A stretch of DNA of 6,347 bases from Actinomycetes bacterium (lineage in GTDB: Bacteria > Actinomycetota > Actinomycetes > Actinomycetales > Microbacteriaceae): positions 1-6,347 of the forward strand of contig JAEYUT010000009.1 in assembly GCA_023432305.1 (NCBI GenBank), given 5' to 3'. Positions within the stretch are counted from its first letter, which is position 1. Each line of letters starts with the position of its first letter. Positions 5,061 to 6,347 of the stretch are shown here, piece after piece. Both the position numbers and the translations under genes were made by a program. The notes under the pieces were generated by a model, which was not told where the DNA came from, did no database searches, and worked only from the letters and a program-made list of their open reading frames with translations.

Positions 5061-5825
5061 TCAGCTGCGGCGGGGGATGACGAGCGGCCGGTCGCCGCGC
5101 ATGATCACCTCGACCTCGACCCCGTAGACCTCCGAGACGAGCTCCTCCGTGAGCACCTCGGCGGGCGCTCCGACAGCCCGCAGTCGGCCGTTCTGCAGCA
5201 GCGCGATGCGGTCCGCGTAGGCGCCCGCGAGCGAGAGGTCGTGCAGCACGACGACCACCGAGCGCCCGTAGGAGGCGAGATCGCGTGCGATCCGCAGCAC
5301 GTCCTCCTGGTGGCGCAGGTCGAGGGCCGCCGTCGGCTCGTCGAGCAGCACCACATCGGTGTCCTGTGCGAGCACACGCGCGAGCGACACGCGGGCGCGC
5401 TCACCACCCGACAGCTGCGTGAAGCGGCGCGTGAGCAGGTGGGTGACATCGGTGCGCTCGAGCGCATCCGCGATCACCGTGGTGTCCTGTTCGCGGTTGG
5501 CGGTGCGGTTCCAGGGACTGCGGCCCATCTCGACCACCTGGCCGACGAGGAACGGGAAGCTCACCGCGTTGTCCTGGGTGAGCACCGCGCGCATCCGAGC
5601 GAGTTCGAGGGAATCGACCTCGCGGATGGGGCGGTCGCCGATGAGCACCCGGCCGGAACTCGGAGCGCGCTCCCCCGAAAGCACGCTCAGCAGGGTCGAC
5701 TTGCCGGCGCCGTTCGGGCCGACGAGGGCGAGAACGGCACCCGCGTCGACATCCAGGTCGACGTCGTCGACGACGCGGCGTCCGCCGAGCTCGACGGTGA
5801 CGCCCTCCGCGCGGAGCCCGATCAT
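5061..5825 (-). CDS. hmuV: Haem-type ABC transporter ATP-binding protein
   Basis: A 254-residue ABC ATPase of the family that energises iron-siderophore, haem and cobalamin importers. All nucleotide-binding motifs are present: Walker A GPNGAGKST (36-44, K42), Q-loop Q84, signature LSGGE (138-142), Walker B VVLLDEP (158-164, E163) and switch histidine H195 (VLHD). The segments VVEMGRSPW and DEPTAALDLRHQEDVL, and the C-terminal VYGVEVEVIMRGDRPLVIPRR, fit HmuV-type haem transporters best, but siderophore or corrinoid transport cannot be excluded. It acts at the cytoplasmic face of the membrane as a dimer with the permease encoded just upstream. The ATG at 5825 overlaps the permease stop (ATGA at 5822-5825), implying translational coupling. 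An open frame extends further upstream but only as a shadow of the permease gene. No binding protein gene lies in the window; it may be further upstream. Confidence 0.9.
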   Translation of the reverse strand: MIGLRAEGVTVELGGRRVVDDVDLDVDAGAVLALVGPNGAGKSTLLSVLSGERAPSSGRVLIGDRPIREVDSLELARMRAVLTQDNAVSFPFLVGQVVEMGRSPWNRTANREQDTTVIADALERTDVTHLLTRRFTQLSGGERARVSLARVLAQDTDVVLLDEPTAALDLRHQEDVLRIARDLASYGRSVVVVLHDLSLAGAYADRIALLQNGRLRAVGAPAEVLTEELVSEVYGVEVEVIMRGDRPLVIPRRS

Positions 5826-6347
5826 GCCCAGCCCCCCGACGCCTTGCGCTGGCGCCACAGCAGGGCGAAGAAGAAGGGCCCTCCGACGAGGGAGGTGAGC
5901 AGACCGATCGGCAGCTCGGCCGACGTCACGAGGGTGCGGGCGAGCAGGTCGGCGAGCACCATGAGCAGCGCGCCGCCGAAGGCGCTCGCGAGGATGAGCG
6001 CCCGGTGCGACGGGCCGAGCAGCATGCGCACGAGGTGCGGGATCACGAGGCCCACGAACGAGATGATGCCGACGAACGCGACACCGATGCCGGTGAGCAG
6101 CGCGACGAGCACCACCGACCACAGACGCAGACGCTCCACGTCGATGCCGAGGTGCCGGGCGTTGCGCTCGCCGAGCGACAGGATGTCGTACTGCCGGGAG
6201 AGGAGCAGCGCGACGATCGTGCCGAGCACGGCGATCACGACGACGATGACGGTCTCGTGCCACATCGAGCCCGAGAGCGTTCCGAGCTGCCAGAACACGA
6301 TCTGCTCGCGGCTCGCGGAGCCCGCGACGAACAGCAGGAAGGCCAGG
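5822..6347 (-). CDS. hmuU: FecCD/BtuC-family ABC permease, C-terminal half (haem-type)
   Basis: The reading frame is open from the high-coordinate edge to the TGA at 5822 and encodes the last 174 or so residues of a permease that is normally about 330-360 long. Its start lies outside the window; the GTG at 6298 is an internal Val codon, since coding continues above it (LAFLLFVAGSASREQIVFW). Family hallmarks are visible: FWQLGTLSG, LGIDVERLR, the GIISFVGLVIPHLVR coupling-helix region, LLGPSHR and the final ELPIGLLTSLVGGPFFFALL. Several hydrophobic membrane helices alternate with short loops. It forms the membrane channel of an importer for haem, siderophore-iron or cobalamin. Its partner ATPase follows with a 4-bp overlap and points towards haem, so the symbol is given with moderate certainty. 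Confidence 0.85.
   Translation of the reverse strand, partial: LAFLLFVAGSASREQIVFWQLGTLSGSMWHETVIVVVIAVLGTIVALLLSRQYDILSLGERNARHLGIDVERLRLWSVVLVALLTGIGVAFVGIISFVGLVIPHLVRMLLGPSHRALILASAFGGALLMVLADLLARTLVTSAELPIGLLTSLVGGPFFFALLWRQRKASGGWA

Noticed and set aside
5061..6263. An extended 400-residue version of the ATP-binding protein
   Set aside because: The first 146 residues are Arg/Ala/Pro-rich shadow of the permease gene; the true ATPase begins at MIGLRAEG (5825) with an ATGA overlap.
1..6347. tRNA, rRNA, CRISPR, insertion sequence or prophage elements
   Set aside because: No clover-leaf-like sequence, repeat-spacer pattern, transposase or terminal inverted repeats were found on either strand by eye.

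Overview
The window is GC-rich, densely packed DNA in which every supportable gene lies on the minus strand. The composition, the short intergenic gaps and the protein families (FCD-type GntR regulator, FecCD-type haem permease with its ATPase, SGNH hydrolase) suggest a high-GC actinobacterium, probably of the Microbacteriaceae type. That assignment is an inference from style, not from a marker gene. Transcription runs from high to low coordinates.

Unit 1 (6347 down to 3587) begins outside the window. It holds the C-terminal half of a FecCD/HmuU-type permease, an ATP-binding protein of HmuV type joined to it by an ATGA overlap, a divergent short-chain dehydrogenase 20 bp further on, and an SGNH/GDSL hydrolase 23 bp after that. 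The first two form an iron, haem or corrinoid importer, most likely haem. The last two are probably co-transcribed but have no obvious link to metal uptake.

A 201-bp gap (3386-3586) separates the two units. It is GC-rich near the SGNH gene and AT-richer near the regulator, where a perfect 14-bp inverted repeat sits among direct repeats and TTGACA-like boxes. This is the best candidate for the promoter and operator of unit 2.

Unit 2 (3385 down to 1, continuing past the window edge) reads: FCD-family GntR regulator, hydantoinase/dihydropyrimidinase-type amidohydrolase (ATGA overlap with the regulator), isochorismatase-fold cysteine hydrolase resembling N-carbamoylsarcosine amidase (13 bp downstream), a small KdgF-type cupin, and the first 53 residues of a lipoprotein that looks like an ABC transporter substrate-binding protein. 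Together they suggest uptake and two-step breakdown of a cyclic ureide: ring opening to an N-carbamoyl compound, then release of the carbamoyl group as CO2 and ammonia. The substrate and the cupin's step are unknown, and the hydantoinase has a Phe where the usual catalytic-pocket Tyr sits, so a non-classical substrate is plausible. A tight G-quadruplex motif lies between the cupin and lipoprotein genes. The hydantoinase gene carries a short AT-rich patch of atypical codons.

No RNA gene, CRISPR array, insertion sequence or convincing intrinsic terminator was seen.
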